Assembly (NCBI GenBank): GCA_026027325.1
Contig: JAMSLZ010000006.1
Location: 186,001 to 250,000, forward strand
Reading direction: 5' to 3'
Source of the DNA: Actinomucor elegans
Lineage: Eukaryota > Mucoromycota > Mucoromycetes > Mucorales > Mucoraceae
Length of the DNA stretch: 64,000 bases
Under the pieces are notes generated by a model. That model saw nothing but the letters and a program-made list of their open reading frames with translations, was not told the DNA's origin and made no database searches. Made by a program: the position numbers and the translations under genes. The first letter of the stretch is position 1; each line of letters starts with the position of its first letter. This document shows, in pieces, positions 1 to 12,005 of this stretch.

Positions 1-1048
1 AATACAACAATATTATTCCTTACAATCCAAAATGTCTCTTTTTTTTTTTTTTTTTTTTGTTATAAAATATGTTGTTGATGACGGAATACAAGAAGGTAGG
101 GCAGATGTGGAACGGATAACTAGTCATCCATATTTAGATGTCAGTGACTGCGAACTAGTTGAATATTACTCGAATGACGTTATAGTTGTTGATAGTAATC
201 CATCGCCCTTACATCTTTTAGTATGTTCCGAAAGCACAATAACCAAGCACTCGTGTAGATTTTCGCTCGATAGATCCTCGTGCTCGTCGCTGTACTCAGA
301 AGTTTTTTTTTTTTGAGTTTTCAGTGCTTAGCCGAAAAAGCGTGCACGATTTCCACTTGAGACTAATGCAAGCTGGCGAGAGCATCAGTTGACTAACTAA
401 ATATTTCAACCATAGAGCCATGATTGATATAGTCTGTAAAGTACATCCTATGGGTATGCAGCATGCTCTTGATTTCATTGGAGTTCCTACTACCAAGCGC
501 TGAGCTCTACAAAGTAAAGATGATAGTAAATAATGTTACATTGAGTATTTTTATCTTTATCTTTATTTTTATTTTTGCAAAGTGATGCACTGACTTATTA
601 CCCCTATCAAACCGTTCAATAATATGCGCTTGCTCCTTTTTGTAAAGTAGCTATATCTTCTCCCTAATGTAACTGTATAGAACCTGTATCGCAAGGACAT
701 TGTCAGATCAATTAGCGGCGCTTTAATTCAACTGATTGGTAGTGAATAAAAACGAAGCTCATCTTCTGTAGACAAAATCAAATATATAGGTGTTTACAAA
801 GAGATCTGCAAGAGAAAAAGGTGCATATAGCTCCGATGTTATGAATAGGTATTTAATATATGAAACAAATTCTTTCATTTATATTCTCTACAAAACCTAT
901 ATCATTCGAAAGAGAATCAAAATTGCAAGATTCAATTATGTACTAGTCATTCCGTAACTGCTATGGCATTTTTTTTTTTTTTTTTGAATCCAGATGTCTA
1001 TTTCTGAGTCTCAATTGCTTTTGGTGATTTAGAGCATGGCGATCTATT

Positions 1049-1125
1049 TGACGCGCGCGATCTCGCGCGATCTCAGTCAAATGTCACATCAGATGAGTAG
1101 TCCATCTTTAGAATGAGTTTTCTAT
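1049..1125 (+). repeat. Dispersed short repeat, copy a
   Basis: The core reads GATCTCNNTCNAATGTCACAT, followed by AGATGAGTAG and then an AGAATGAG block. The same order of blocks recurs at about 4941, 9147, 37861, 41681, 50468 and 53991, and inverted at about 25172 and 30903. This copy carries a duplicated GCGCGATCTC unit. Confidence 0.55.
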
Positions 1126-2284
1126 CTATGAAGGTCTCCATTTTATTTAAAATACACTTCGTGTTCTATCTCTTCACCTTAATAGCCAAACGGTTGTGTT
1201 TTTATTTACTGGATATATATATATATATATATATATAAACTCGACCACTATCAATTTAGAGAGCAGCAGTAATGAATAGATTTAAAGTATCATTAGACAC
1301 TGATTTTGCACTGTTATTGTGAATGAATAGATCTACATCAGACTGCGAATGAAATTAAAAGCATGTGTACTGATAAAGAACAAGCAATTTTATTTTTATT
1401 TTTTTATTTTTTTACACACGCACAAGCATCAAAGTTCAAAAAGATCAAAGTTTGTTTTGCGTCAACCTTAATTACATCGACCCCAATAATAGCTTGGATG
1501 GTGATCTCACCAGTTTCCAGTTTGATAAGCCTTATCAGACAAACAAAGCCTTGTGATGTACCTATGAAATTCTGCCATTGACTTCATATATATAGAGTTA
1601 GAGTCAGGTACCCCATATTGATTACTGTTCAGCTGAAATAACAGCGTGATTGATCGAGGTACCACCAATCAAATTATAACAACTAAAATTTAAAGCGTGA
1701 CTCACGCAAACATTAAACTTCGTATTCTTCATGCTAAACCTCCTCAAAAAACCAGCTTTCTTTTTTAGCGGGATGAAAGCTTAATGAAATTCAAACGGAT
1801 GAATAAGAAAACAGAAATATTTAATTGCTGTCATAAAAGGCAATAAACATTGAACCACTCAGTCAGTCAGTCAGTCAAAGAGGATTTGATTTCCCACTGC
1901 TCAGCCCATCTCAAACTCGCAGTAACAAAAGGGAAGCTTTCTTGTCACACCATGATAGACACAAAACTTGCTAATCAGCAGTTAGAACAAGGCAGTTTTC
2001 AATTATTGGGATAGTCAAATAGCTGCCCTGAATAAAAACATAAAACCTGTCAATCGATTAAGACTGCATTGTCAAATAGTCATAGAACCAAAACAACAAG
2101 TAAATAGTGGAAGGTAACACACAAAACATCCCCACAATCTCCAATCTAATACATAGAATACTTACAAGAGCGAGCCAATAAGAATCAAACCAGACGATTA
2201 ATACAACAGACCACACGCTTTAGTGTTGTTTAAAGGTCACTTAACTCTGTGTTCTTTCCCACCAGAAATTGAGATAAAGTAATC

Positions 2285-2345
2285 ATTTTATTTTTACTTT
2301 TCCTTTCCTCTTTTTTTTTTCACTTTACAAGTTTCTAACAAAAAT
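2285..2345 (+). promoter_or_regulatory. Pyrimidine-rich leader of the methyltransferase gene
   Basis: A nearly pure T/C tract (TTTTCCTTTCCTC followed by a T-run) ends a few bases before the ATG at 2346. Similar tracts precede other plus-strand genes in the window (MIT protein, ETF-QO, GATA factor, F-box protein). CT-rich core promoters or leaders are common in filamentous fungi; its role here is inferred. Confidence 0.5.
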
Positions 2346-4017
2346 ATGGGCAACCAACCAAGTAAAGATGAATTCAATGATAGCCAACGTGGAATTCTAA
2401 GCAGTAATGGAAAACAGTTGGATAACAGTCGCGTCTCTACTACTTCCAAGTCCTCAAGACTTGCTACGAATAAAAAGCAAAAAGAAATCCAAAAGAATAC
2501 GATAAGTCGGCCTGTCCTTGTCAGTCCAGTGCGACATCAACTGGTACTCACTGATCATGTTATGCCTCTGGTATCATTATCCGCGGCTAGCTCTTTTGGA
2601 GTATACCAACGTCGATCCTCTTCTACGCCTTATCGCGACACGCGCAGTATGTCTTCTTCGTCTGTAACAAGTGAAGAATGGGAACCAAACACGCCAACGA
2701 CTTATTATTCAAGGTCTTCTTATGATGACTACGCGCACTCATTTATGAATGATGTGCAACAAAAGAAGCTGTCAAGCTCATTACCTGTAAAACATTCAGA
2801 TGGATTCATTGTCAGCACAGTACCTTTTACTGAAACATCATCGCATTCTAATAAAAGAGACAGTCGAGAAGTTTGGGTATATGAATATGGTGCTGAAAAA
2901 GAACGCGATAGGTAACAATGCAACGTGTTGCATAATACACAAGACTCACTTTTTCATTTTTTTTGTACCATGTTAGACAAACAAGACAGGTAAGGAAATG
3001 GTCTTGAAACGAGTATGTTCAAATAGCTAACAAGATTATTAATTAGCACTATGTACTGAAGCAAGTATTTAAAGGGAATATTCATATCGATTTGAACGAA
3101 CCAGCAAAGATATTAGACAGTGCATGTGGAGTAGGTTGGTATTTCACCACAAAAAAAAACCAAAAAAAAAAAACCTAATGTATATATTCATACAGGTCTC
3201 TGGTCACTCGAAATGGCTCATGATTACCCTAAATGTCAAGTCATTGGAATTGACGTCGTACCCCCATCCGAGAAAGAAGGCTGGAACCTAACTGGCAATC
3301 ATATACCACCCTCATCTGCTGGACAGAATGAAAAACGCAATATACAGTTCCAATATGGAGACATCCTCCAACCAACCCTTATGTTTCCAGATAACCATTT
3401 TGATTTCATTTATCAACGAGACGTCGCCACTGTATTACCATTCCAACACTGGCCCACCTTGATTGCCGAGTTTTATCGAATTACAAAGTCAGGCGGACAG
3501 ATCCAATTAGTGGAATATGGTAAGTCCATTGTTGTCTTTTCTAGTGCTACATCAGTTGACCAATGGTCTGTTCATAGACTTGCTTTTCAAAAACCCTGGT
3601 CCAGTATTGACTCAAATTAATGAATGGTATCAATCCGCGGCTGCAACAATAGGAGTGAATCCAGAATATACTCACCATCTAACAGAATACTTGAAGGATG
3701 CAGGTTTCGTAAATGTGGATGTTACTGTGTATGATATACCTATTGGCGAATGGCCTACTTCAGAATGTAAGTTGATGTGGACAGTCTCTGAAAAAAAAAA
3801 GTTTTTACTCATGATGTTTGTTATAGTGCAAAAGCAACATGGCTATTTGTATAAAGAACAAATGAGAGCGCTCTTTAAATCAATGAAGCGATGGTGGTGT
3901 TCAGAAATCAAGGTATCCCAACAAGAATACGATCGTGTTTGTGCTGAAGCTTTGGAAGAGTTTGAAGAGTTTCAAAGCTCTGCCCATTGGAAGATCTTTA
4001 CTGCTAAAAAGCCCTAA
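2346..4017 (+). CDS. SAM-dependent methyltransferase (TAM/UbiE-like) with Ser-rich N-terminus
   Basis: Six exons (2346-2911, 2977-2989, 3047-3134, 3196-3519, 3578-3766, 3827-4017) join in frame to 456 residues. Residues 1-190 are Ser/Thr-rich and low in complexity. The start, MGNQPSK, fits an N-myristoylation signal, so membrane anchoring is plausible. A class I methyltransferase fold follows: motif I reads ILDSACGVGLWSLEMA and is split by an intron, an acidic residue ends the next strand (VIGIDVV), and YGDILQ and FDFIYQRDV come after. The C-terminus carries helices with RWWCSEIKVS. Fungal relatives of this architecture are usually listed as TAM-domain methyltransferases with unknown substrate, and I cannot name one. 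The second exon is only 13 nt. A pyrimidine-rich tract precedes the ATG. Confidence 0.85.
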
Positions 4018-4243
4018 TTAAAATTTATTGCATAAAACAATAATCTATCTATTATATACCCTTTACACTACTATTGTATTATGCCTACTATCACTTTCTC
4101 TTATACTTTTTTCACATCAATTCACTTTCCTTTACCTTCACCATTACACTCCTTTACATTCTTCGCAGTTGTAAATATGCTTTTATATATTCATCAAGTT
4201 CATTCATGTCTTTGAAACCATTCCTTTTTTTCTTGAAATATAC

Positions 4244-4280
<37 letters not shown>

Positions 4281-4618
4281 ATACTACCTACGAAAATTTA
4301 GAAACCGTCATATTTTTCGCCATACCGAACTCAATATTATTAGATGCATGGATTTACTCGTTCTGAAGTTACTAGTACTCGACTACCAGTCATAATCGTA
4401 TATTATTTAAATCCCGTGGGTGAATGTTGTATTGGCTTGCGGTAGCTCATTAACCTTTTACTTTGAATTTGACGGTCATTCTTGGGCGTTACGATCAGCT
4501 GAAACCAATCAGACTCATTCAGTAATTACACAAAACCATACGACTGCTATTCGAATAAAAGTATCTTGTCCAAATTGATTTTCGATACTGGCGTAATTTG
4601 TAGAGTCACTCAATGAAG

Positions 4619-4620
<2 letters not shown>

Positions 4621-4654
<34 letters not shown>
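4621..4654. repeat. Poly(T) run of 34
   Basis: An uninterrupted T-run, the longest homopolymer I see in the window. Others of 20 to 32 bases lie at 4248-4279 (T), 22009-22038 (A), 25400-25423 (A) and 26223-26251 (T). They could be tails of old retroposed copies or simple slippage tracts. Confidence 0.9.
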
Positions 4655-4656
<2 letters not shown>

Positions 4657-4940
4657 TATTGTTAGGGTTAACTGGGCACTTTTCCTCCATAGGAAAGTAT
4701 CATGGTGAGGATTTCCAGACTACTGAAATTGATATCTTCTTTCTGTGGGGCATATTTGAGCTAAAGGAACTCTTATTAGAGGGTATGCTATAATAACAAT
4801 TGTTTTCAGTTTCAAACTGAATGATATTTATCAGATCATAAATATCCAAGCGCATGAATCCTATATGTGCTATTACTTGGAGAATTTACAAGCTATTTAT
4901 TATGTGCAATATCGAATGTTCTCTATTCGATCAGTACACA

Positions 4941-4994
4941 CTTGATGTCACATCTGATTACTTCTTCATGATTAGAATATGCTACTGTATCTAC
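4941..4994 (+). repeat. Dispersed short repeat, copy b (partial)
   Basis: Carries the core CTTGATGTCACATCTGATTA, a GATTAGAAT block and GCTACTGTATCTAC, in the same order as the copy near 50468. The GATCTCGATC segment at its start is missing. Confidence 0.45.
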
Positions 4995-6997
4995 AAAAAC
5001 CTATATTTTGCCTAATTGGTTTGAGTGCTTAATATGGCGCAGAGTATACAGAAATGCAAGAATTACAGCTTTATTTAGATACATAATAAACCTTCTGAGA
5101 CATTGTACATGCCGGATATAGCGGCCAAGTAATTGCATCTCGCATGTTGTGGATGATATTGTTCACTACTATTATACTTTATGCCTTTTTTTTCCTATAT
5201 GAAGTAAACTGGTCTACATTATTTTCCAATATTAAGCATTGACAATCTTTTTAATGAGAGTCGCGGAAACAAAAACAAAAAAAGAGTACTATTATGTGAA
5301 ATTCGAACCTAAGAGAATACCTTTGGCATTTTCTGAAATTGAGTAGATTTTTAACGTTGCTCCATTTCTTGGCCGATTCCGGTTTAATACCACATTCGTT
5401 GGCTAATACGTGTACAAAATAAGGTATTGTATCTAGTAAAACCATTATATAACCAAAGCGTTATGAATATATTCTACTTTGATGATTGACTGCAAAACCA
5501 ATACATTTCCTATGAATCTGCTCAAAGAGTCCGCAGATCAGTTGCCAGATCTTGACTTCATGTCGCAATTGAAGATTTCAAAGCTCAAAATAAACTGCTG
5601 CGTTGATTACAGTTCGTTGGTTAATTAACAATCAAGCTTTATTCTGTTTAAATTTTAAGCACATGTAGAAATATGTACTTTCATCTTGAATTTCCTTACG
5701 CACATACCTTTTATCGCCTTGATCTTGTTACCAATCAAATGCAGCATTATTTAAACCCCATCGCCTTTTGTGTCTTGTGTATTAAGGTTAGCCTTTATCT
5801 ATCTATCAATTTACTCATGCATCTAAAAGAATGATTCATAATATGGTATAAATATGTTTCTATGAATAGCTTGATTGTGTTTCTATGATATGAGGGCTTT
5901 CAAAAAAAAAAAAAAAAAAAAAACTAAATTCGGATAGTGTACACATAATCTTCCGACTAAACTAGGTATGTTAAGTTCTTGTGATTTAGAGAGAGAGAGA
6001 GAGAGAGAGAAAGAAACGTGGCTTTCAATTAATGGTTCTATCCAACACAGGCTTGTTCTTTCTACCATCTATGATTGGATTCAAAGAAGAAGAGCTTATC
6101 ATCCATCTTCAAAGAACATGCAGCTGTTATTATCGCACAACAAAGGACTTTTTGTTATTCAAGACACGTCCTACTTTCTTATTGGGTCATGCTCCAAATA
6201 CTTCTTCTGTCCTTTGGTCCTTAAAAGCATGTGCCTAGATATGCTGGCAATCAAATTCCATACTTGTCCTTCATATATATTACATATGTCATATCCACAT
6301 GGAAAAGCATTGCAGGCAAAAAAAAAAAGAAAAAGAATACAAAAAACAAAATAAAAATAGCGTATACAAGATGTCAAGTTTTGAAGTATCAATTACTGTT
6401 CTGTAAGATACATGTGTTTATAATATCCTTTCTTTCTGAGCATGCAATAGTGTACACAATCAAGAATATCATGATAGTGTATCACAAGAATGGATTTTTT
6501 TTGTTGGGCAAAGTTTGGGGGAAAGGCCTATTCTACGCCTCATGTTTCTTTGCATTTAAAATACAGATAAGGGTGCATTTGGACTATATATGTTTACCAA
6601 TATATACTTCTATCCATTTGCTTCAAATGAAAAAAATGGTGTAACATTATACTGGTTGTTATTGGGTGGCTTTGCGAATTCAAACAAGTTATCTTTTGAC
6701 AATATAAGCCAGTTGAAGCTACTTGAAGTATGTTTCATATAGTAAACTTCACATGAATGCTTCGATTGTGACACTTTCTTGTCACACTTCACGTGGAAAC
6801 TGTATAAAACCCAAATATCTGAAGGTAAACTTCTTTTTCTTTTTTGTTGCTACTGTTTTATACACTACAAAGCATATGTTATTAAATCATCATCATATTA
6901 ATAATAAACTTTAAAAAAAAGAGATAAAAACTAACCATTGAACTCTTCCTTTTTCTTCTTTAATATACCCCTCCTTTTTTTTTTCCTTTACACAACA

Positions 6998-8110
6998 ATG
7001 TCGACACTTGTTTCTAGAGTGCTATCTCACACTGATAAACTAGCAATCATCAACAACGCTTCTTCTTGGTTGCCTTACTCGAGTAAAAAAGAAGAAGCAA
7101 TGCTTGAAAGAAGATCATCGATGGAAGATTACACTTATACATCTTCTGAACTATACAACTCTCAACAACGCTTTACTCCTCCAGGCTCACCTCGTTACTC
7201 GATGGCACCTCCTCCTTATGAAAACGTCTTGAAAGAGACACAACCACCTATTATCGAAAATAAAAGATTTGGTAATACGCTTTCAACCATCTGGAAACGT
7301 GCTTCTTTTTCGTCTTCGGGTAACACTACCGCCAGTGACATTAAAATCACTCCACAAACAACTCAGATCGATAAAAAGCAAATGGAACACGCCGTCACTC
7401 TCATCAACGTCGCTACTGACATGAACAATTCTGGAAACCAACAAATGGCCATTGATCTTTACATGATGGGCCTTGATAAGCTCATCTCTGCCTTACCTAG
7501 TAAGTTTTTTTTTTCTATTAACGCCCATTAGAACTCGTTTTTTATTTATTAACACTCTATAGTGGAATCGGATCCTTCTGTCAAGTCCGCACTTGAACGA
7601 AAGATGGTTGAACTCAAAGAGCGCCACCAATTGAACCTTGTTTCTTTGAATGATCTTATCAAAGAAGAAGAAGAAAATGGTGATCAGGAAACTGCAAGTA
7701 AGCCCATTCGCGCTCAGCTTTCAAACCTGGTCATCAATGCTGCTGTCTTGAGTGCAATCGCTTTAAAAAAGAGCCCTATCCCAGGTATGGTTACAATGCC
7801 ATAAATGATCACAATTGTATTAAATAGATTGACCCTGTTAGACGCTCTTTCCAGTGTCATGAACTATGCTGTTGATAGCATGCAAGTCATTGATGAAAAG
7901 CATCAAATCCGTAAACGCACTTGGGACCTGGCTGCTACTAGCGTTGCAAAGGCAGTAGAAATTGATCGTCAGTTTGAAATTCATCAAATGGTCACTGGCG
8001 CTGTTTACACTGGACTCACTGCTTTTGTCAAGGCTGGCATGGCATATGCTGAAACTCCAGGTCATAATGCTGCTTCTACTACAGCTCCCAGTGGTCCTTC
8101 AAAAGCCTAA
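6998..8110 (+). CDS. MIT-domain protein
   Basis: Three exons (6998-7499, 7563-7784, 7842-8110) give 330 residues. I chose the ATG at 6998 (MSTLVSRVLSHTDK) because the earlier in-frame ATG at 6938 lies in the pyrimidine-rich leader. Residues about 50-100 are Pro/Ser-rich (PPGSPRYSMAPPPYENV). From about residue 125 the repeated helices HAVTLINVATDMNNSGN and MAIDLYMMGLDKLISALP fit the MIT (microtubule-interacting and trafficking) domain, which binds ESCRT-III tails. A later SPIPDALSSVMNYAVDSM segment and an Ala-rich helical C-terminus follow. Fungal proteins of this build are usually annotated simply as MIT-domain proteins. A role in endosomal sorting is inferred from the domain only. Confidence 0.8.
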
Positions 8111-8586
8111 TCTACTATCGGATATACAAAAAAAAATAATAATAGTTTTTTTTGTCAAATATAAACATACTATATCTCCTTCTTTTATCGATTATTAAAA
8201 GTGATACTTCTTCTCTACTTTGATGAATGTTGAAGAAATTATATAATACCACTGTCTGTTCTTTTGGTCATACCAAGAGAATTTTTATTTTTTTTTGTAG
8301 GTTATTAATTCAGTTATACAGCCCATGTATCGAGCTCTATGTCTTTATGCGATTGATTTTTGCATTGTGTCGGCCTATACTATTCATCATCCCATAGTAC
8401 TTGTATCATACCATCTCTACAAAGGGTCTCTGTTTATAAACTTGTGCTTATATAGGTCATTGAAAAGCCATGAAACTTTGATTCTCGGATTAAAGATGCT
8501 CATTCAGATGAATGCTATTGTTAATTATGAGCTAATTTACAAAACCACTAAACAACTTCAGCAATATGGCATGTTTGTGTCTTTAA

Positions 8587-8630
<44 letters not shown>

Positions 8631-9531
8631 ATTCTATTATTATGGCTGTTTACAAGCTAGCATGGTTCTAAAGAAAGTTCAATTCTCTAACGGTGCTAAT
8701 AAGCGCAAACATCTGAATTATGTTCAGACATGATTTTTTTTTTTTTTTTTTTTTAGCTCTAGGCCAAAATTTCAAATAGGCGAATGCACACATCCTATGC
8801 AAGGTCGATGATTCTTTAGTATTCAACAATTTCGCCTCAAACAACTGGAAGCTACAATAAAAGTATTGACCTTCAGGAAATAGTCAGACACGAGTGCTTG
8901 TTTTACGTCGAATTAATTCCAAGAGTAATGCAGTTGCTATGAAAAGCATGATAAAGTTTCGTGCAAATGTCATTCTTACCTTCTGACACTGTATATTTTC
9001 TTAAAAAAAACGTATTATAGCATTTAAAAGAAAATGGAATTATCAAGTTTATAAAGCACAAATATGTACTTGACCTAAAATCCGTTGATTTCTGAGTCTT
9101 AAAAGGTGTTGTAGTAGTAGTAGTAATTCAAAAGTTGGACAGTTATTTGACGTGTCTGATCTCGCTCGATCTCGCTCCAATGTCACATGCGATGGGGGAT
9201 CCATATTCAGAATGGATCACTGTACCGAATGATACCCTGTAAACGCAGCAGTACTTTTATTTGTTATTAGTTGTTGTTTGTAACTTTTTTTTTTTTTTTT
9301 TTTTTTTGATTTAGCTTACTGATCTTTATCCACAGAGTAGATTTTACAGAGCATTGATGGTTACACGACTCCATCAGCAAAACCGATGAGTCACGTGTGC
9401 TGACTTGAAGCAAGTAGCCAGTCAGTTTACTCATGTGAAGATTCATCATAAAAATCAGCTTGATTATCTCTTTTCCCCACTTTTTTTTCTTCTTCTCTTC
9501 TTTACTTTCTTACAATACTATTTTTCTTTCT
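8111..9531. other. Intergenic, simple repeats
   Basis: No gene is supported. The stretch holds a GA microsatellite (about 8595-8628), T-runs (about 8732-8754 and 9284-9307), a short GTA repeat near 9112 and a dispersed-repeat copy (about 9147-9220). From about 9470 it becomes a CT-rich leader for the ETF-QO gene. Confidence 0.6.
9147..9220 (+). repeat. Dispersed short repeat, copy c
   Basis: Has TGATCTCGCTCGATCTCGCT, then CAATGTCACATGCGATG and a CCATATTCAGAATGGATCACTG block. Like the copy near 1049, it carries two GATCTCG units. Confidence 0.55.
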
Positions 9532-11555
9532 ATGTTGAGAAATACAGTCACTCACCGTATCAAAGCGGTCTTACCACGCGTTGCAACAGGCATTGCAACC
9601 AAGAAGGTGATTCAACCTTCTATGGCTATTCGTTTGACAAATGCTCGTTTTATCTCAAGCTCAACAAGCCACCCCATTTGGCTTCCTTTTGATAGAAACT
9701 CATTGCCTGAAGACGATCCCCGTCGTGGTGAGCAATTCGAAGACGAAACTGATGTCGTCATTGTCGGTGGTGGTCCTTCTGGTTTAGCTGCTGCTATTCG
9801 TTTCAAGCAGTTGGCCAACGAACAAGGTAAAGAATGCCGCGTCATGGTCATCGAAAAGGCTGGTGAAGTAGGTGCTCATACATTGAGTGGTGCTGTATTG
9901 GAACCTAGAGCTTTGAATGAATTGATCCCTGATTGGAAAGAAAAGGGCGCTCCCTTAAACACGCCTGTCACTAAGGATTCCATGCGTCTTTTGACCAAAT
10001 CATTGTCTATTCCTTTGCCTCATCCACCTCAAATGAACAACAAGGGAAATTATATTGTCTCTTTAAGTAACTTTGTCAAGTGGTTGGGCGAACAAGCTGA
10101 AGAATTGGGTGTAGAAATCTATCCTGGTTTTGCTGCTAGTGAAGTCCTCTACAATGAGGATGGCAGCGTTCGTGGTGTTACACTCAATGATGTTGGTTTG
10201 GATAAAAACTTTGAGCCGAAGGTAAATTCCCACGATAATTCATTCTCGATTGCTAATATAAGATGTAGGACACTTATGAAAGAGGCATGGCTGTAAACGC
10301 TAAAGTCACTCTTTTTGCTGAAGGCTGCCATGGTTCTCTTACAAAGACATTAACCAAGAAATTCGGTCTTAGAGATGAAAGTGGTCCTCAAAAATACGGC
10401 ATTGGCCTCAAGGAAGTATGGGAAGTTTTGCCTGAAAAACACCAATCTGGATCTGTTACACACACACTTGGCTGGCCTGTCGATATTCATACCTATTCCG
10501 GTAGTTTCATCTATCATTTTGAGCCTGAACGTCACTTGGTAGCTCTTGGTTTAGTCGTTGGTTTGGATTATAGCAACCCTTACATGAATCCTTACAAGAC
10601 ATTCCAACAATTCAAGCATCATCCTTCTGTCAAGAGTTTATTGGAAGGCGGTAAATGTATTTCGTATGGTGCCAGAGCTATTAACGAAGGTGGTTATCAA
10701 GCAATTCCCAAGCTAGTCTTCCCTGGTGGCGCCTTGATTGGTTGTACTGCTGGTTTCTTGAACGTAGCCAAGATCAAGGGTACTCACACTGCCATGAAGT
10801 CAGGTATGCTTGCCGCTGAATCTGCTTATGGCAAGTTGTTTGGTGGTGAGGAAGAAACCGAGTTGGAAGGCCCTGTTTTGCTTGATGATTATGAAGAAAA
10901 TATCAAAAACTCTTGGGTTTATGAGGAACTTTATCAAGTCCGTAATGTCCAACCCTCTTTCCACGGTCCTTTAGGTCTTTGGGGTGGTATGATGTATTCT
11001 GGTCTTGATACTTTGATCTTAAAGGGTCGTACACCTTGGACTTTTAAGCATACAAAGGCCGATTGGGAATGCATGAAGACTGCTGCGTAAGTTTAAAAAA
11101 AACAAAGAAGGTGTGGGTTTCTTTCTCACGCTCCATTTTTAATCTAGCGAATCTAAACCTATTGAATACCCCAAACCTGATGGAGTAATCTCATTCGATT
11201 TGCTAGACAATGTATCACGTACTGGTACTAATCACGCCGAAAACCAACCTATTCATTTACGTATTCGTGATAAGGATATCCCTGTTGAGAGAAACTTGGG
11301 AGTATTCGATGGTCCTGAGAATAGATTCTGTCCTGGTAAGTAACACATAGCAAACCGATCGACTATGACTGATACAGTTCATTAGCTGGCGTGTACGAAT
11401 ATGTTGATGACGAGAGCAAGCCCGGAGAGAAGCGTCTTCAAATCAACTCTCAAAACTGTATTCATTGCAAGACTTGCGATATCAAGGATCCTTCACAGAA
11501 CATTGATTGGACTGTTCCCGAGGGTGGCGGAGGACCTCAATATGTCTGGACCTAA
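9532..11555 (+). CDS. Electron transfer flavoprotein:ubiquinone oxidoreductase (ETF-QO), mitochondrial
   Basis: Four exons (9532-10221, 10269-11086, 11148-11335, 11386-11555) give 621 residues, the usual ETF-QO length. The protein moves electrons from reduced ETF, loaded by fatty-acid and amino-acid dehydrogenases, to ubiquinone at the inner mitochondrial membrane. The first 45 residues are basic and Ser/Thr-rich without acids, as in a mitochondrial presequence ([20 protein letters not shown]). The FAD-binding motif [13 protein letters not shown] follows near residue 75. [12 protein letters not shown] and [18 protein letters not shown] are typical family blocks. The C-terminal 4Fe-4S cluster cysteines are seen in RFCPAGVYE and [13 protein letters not shown]. 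The last two introns fall in the Fe-S part. An upstream in-frame ATG at 9460 lies in the CT-rich leader and was not used. Confidence 0.96.
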
Positions 11556-12005
11556 TTAATGAATGCTACTTTTATGTATATGAACCCAAACACGAAAGAA
11601 AAAAAAAAAAAAAAAAAAAGAAATCCTTATCCATCTTGCTTTTTTTTTTAATACTATCTCCCTTTATTTTTCATAGAACGAGAAATATTATATATATTAC
11701 TTTCTTTTTTTTTTTTAAAAAAAAAAATAAGTCTACATTTATCAACTGCATTTCAATTGATAATTTTCGTATTATAATTGCAACGCTTAATCTATTATGG
11801 AAGTTACTGACGTTGACGCTAATCATCATCATACTGTTTGTGCTTCGGTTACTAAACACAAAATTTTAATCGTGTGTACATTTAACGTCAGAACCAACCA
11901 AATGCATCATAAAGAATGAAATGTTCAGCCAAGGCATATAAATGTGCTCGCAACTATGAAAACCTTGTCCATAAATTATATGAGGAAGCTTCTTTTATGA
12001 TTTAT
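11556..12005. other. Intergenic between converging genes
   Basis: Holds A- and T-runs (about 11600-11620 and 11700-11728) and no coding signal. The ETF-QO and RING genes converge here, so it should contain both 3' ends. Confidence 0.6.

Larger units (their letters stand above)
1..2345. other. Gene-poor AT-rich stretch
   Basis: I see no convincing gene here. The open frame near the left edge (32-316) begins and ends in T-runs and has no recognisable domain. The stretch holds T-runs (near 43-58 and 966-985), an AT dinucleotide repeat (about 1212-1237), an AGTC microsatellite (about 1859-1877) and one copy of the dispersed repeat described separately (about 1049-1125). The last 60 bases form the pyrimidine-rich leader of the next gene. 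Confidence 0.6.
4018..6997. other. Gene-poor stretch with long T-runs
   Basis: I support no gene in this stretch. It contains two unusually long pure T-runs (4248-4279 and 4621-4654), an A-run near 5900-5922, a GA microsatellite (about 5989-6012) and a copy of the dispersed repeat (about 4941-4994). Several short open frames between 5968 and 6644 overlap each other on both strands and lack domains or splice continuity. Confidence 0.6.

Noticed and set aside
32..316. 94-codon plus-strand frame at the left edge
   Set aside because: Starts and ends in T-runs, no domain, no splice partner; kept only as a mention in the intergenic entry.
5251..5445. 64-codon minus-strand frame (FVHVLANECGIKPESAKKW)
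   Set aside because: The middle reads protein-like, but it ends in low-complexity Phe/Cys text and I find no neighbouring exon or known family.
5968..6644. Several overlapping frames on both strands
   Set aside because: They overlap one another, run through a GA repeat and A-runs, and show no domain.
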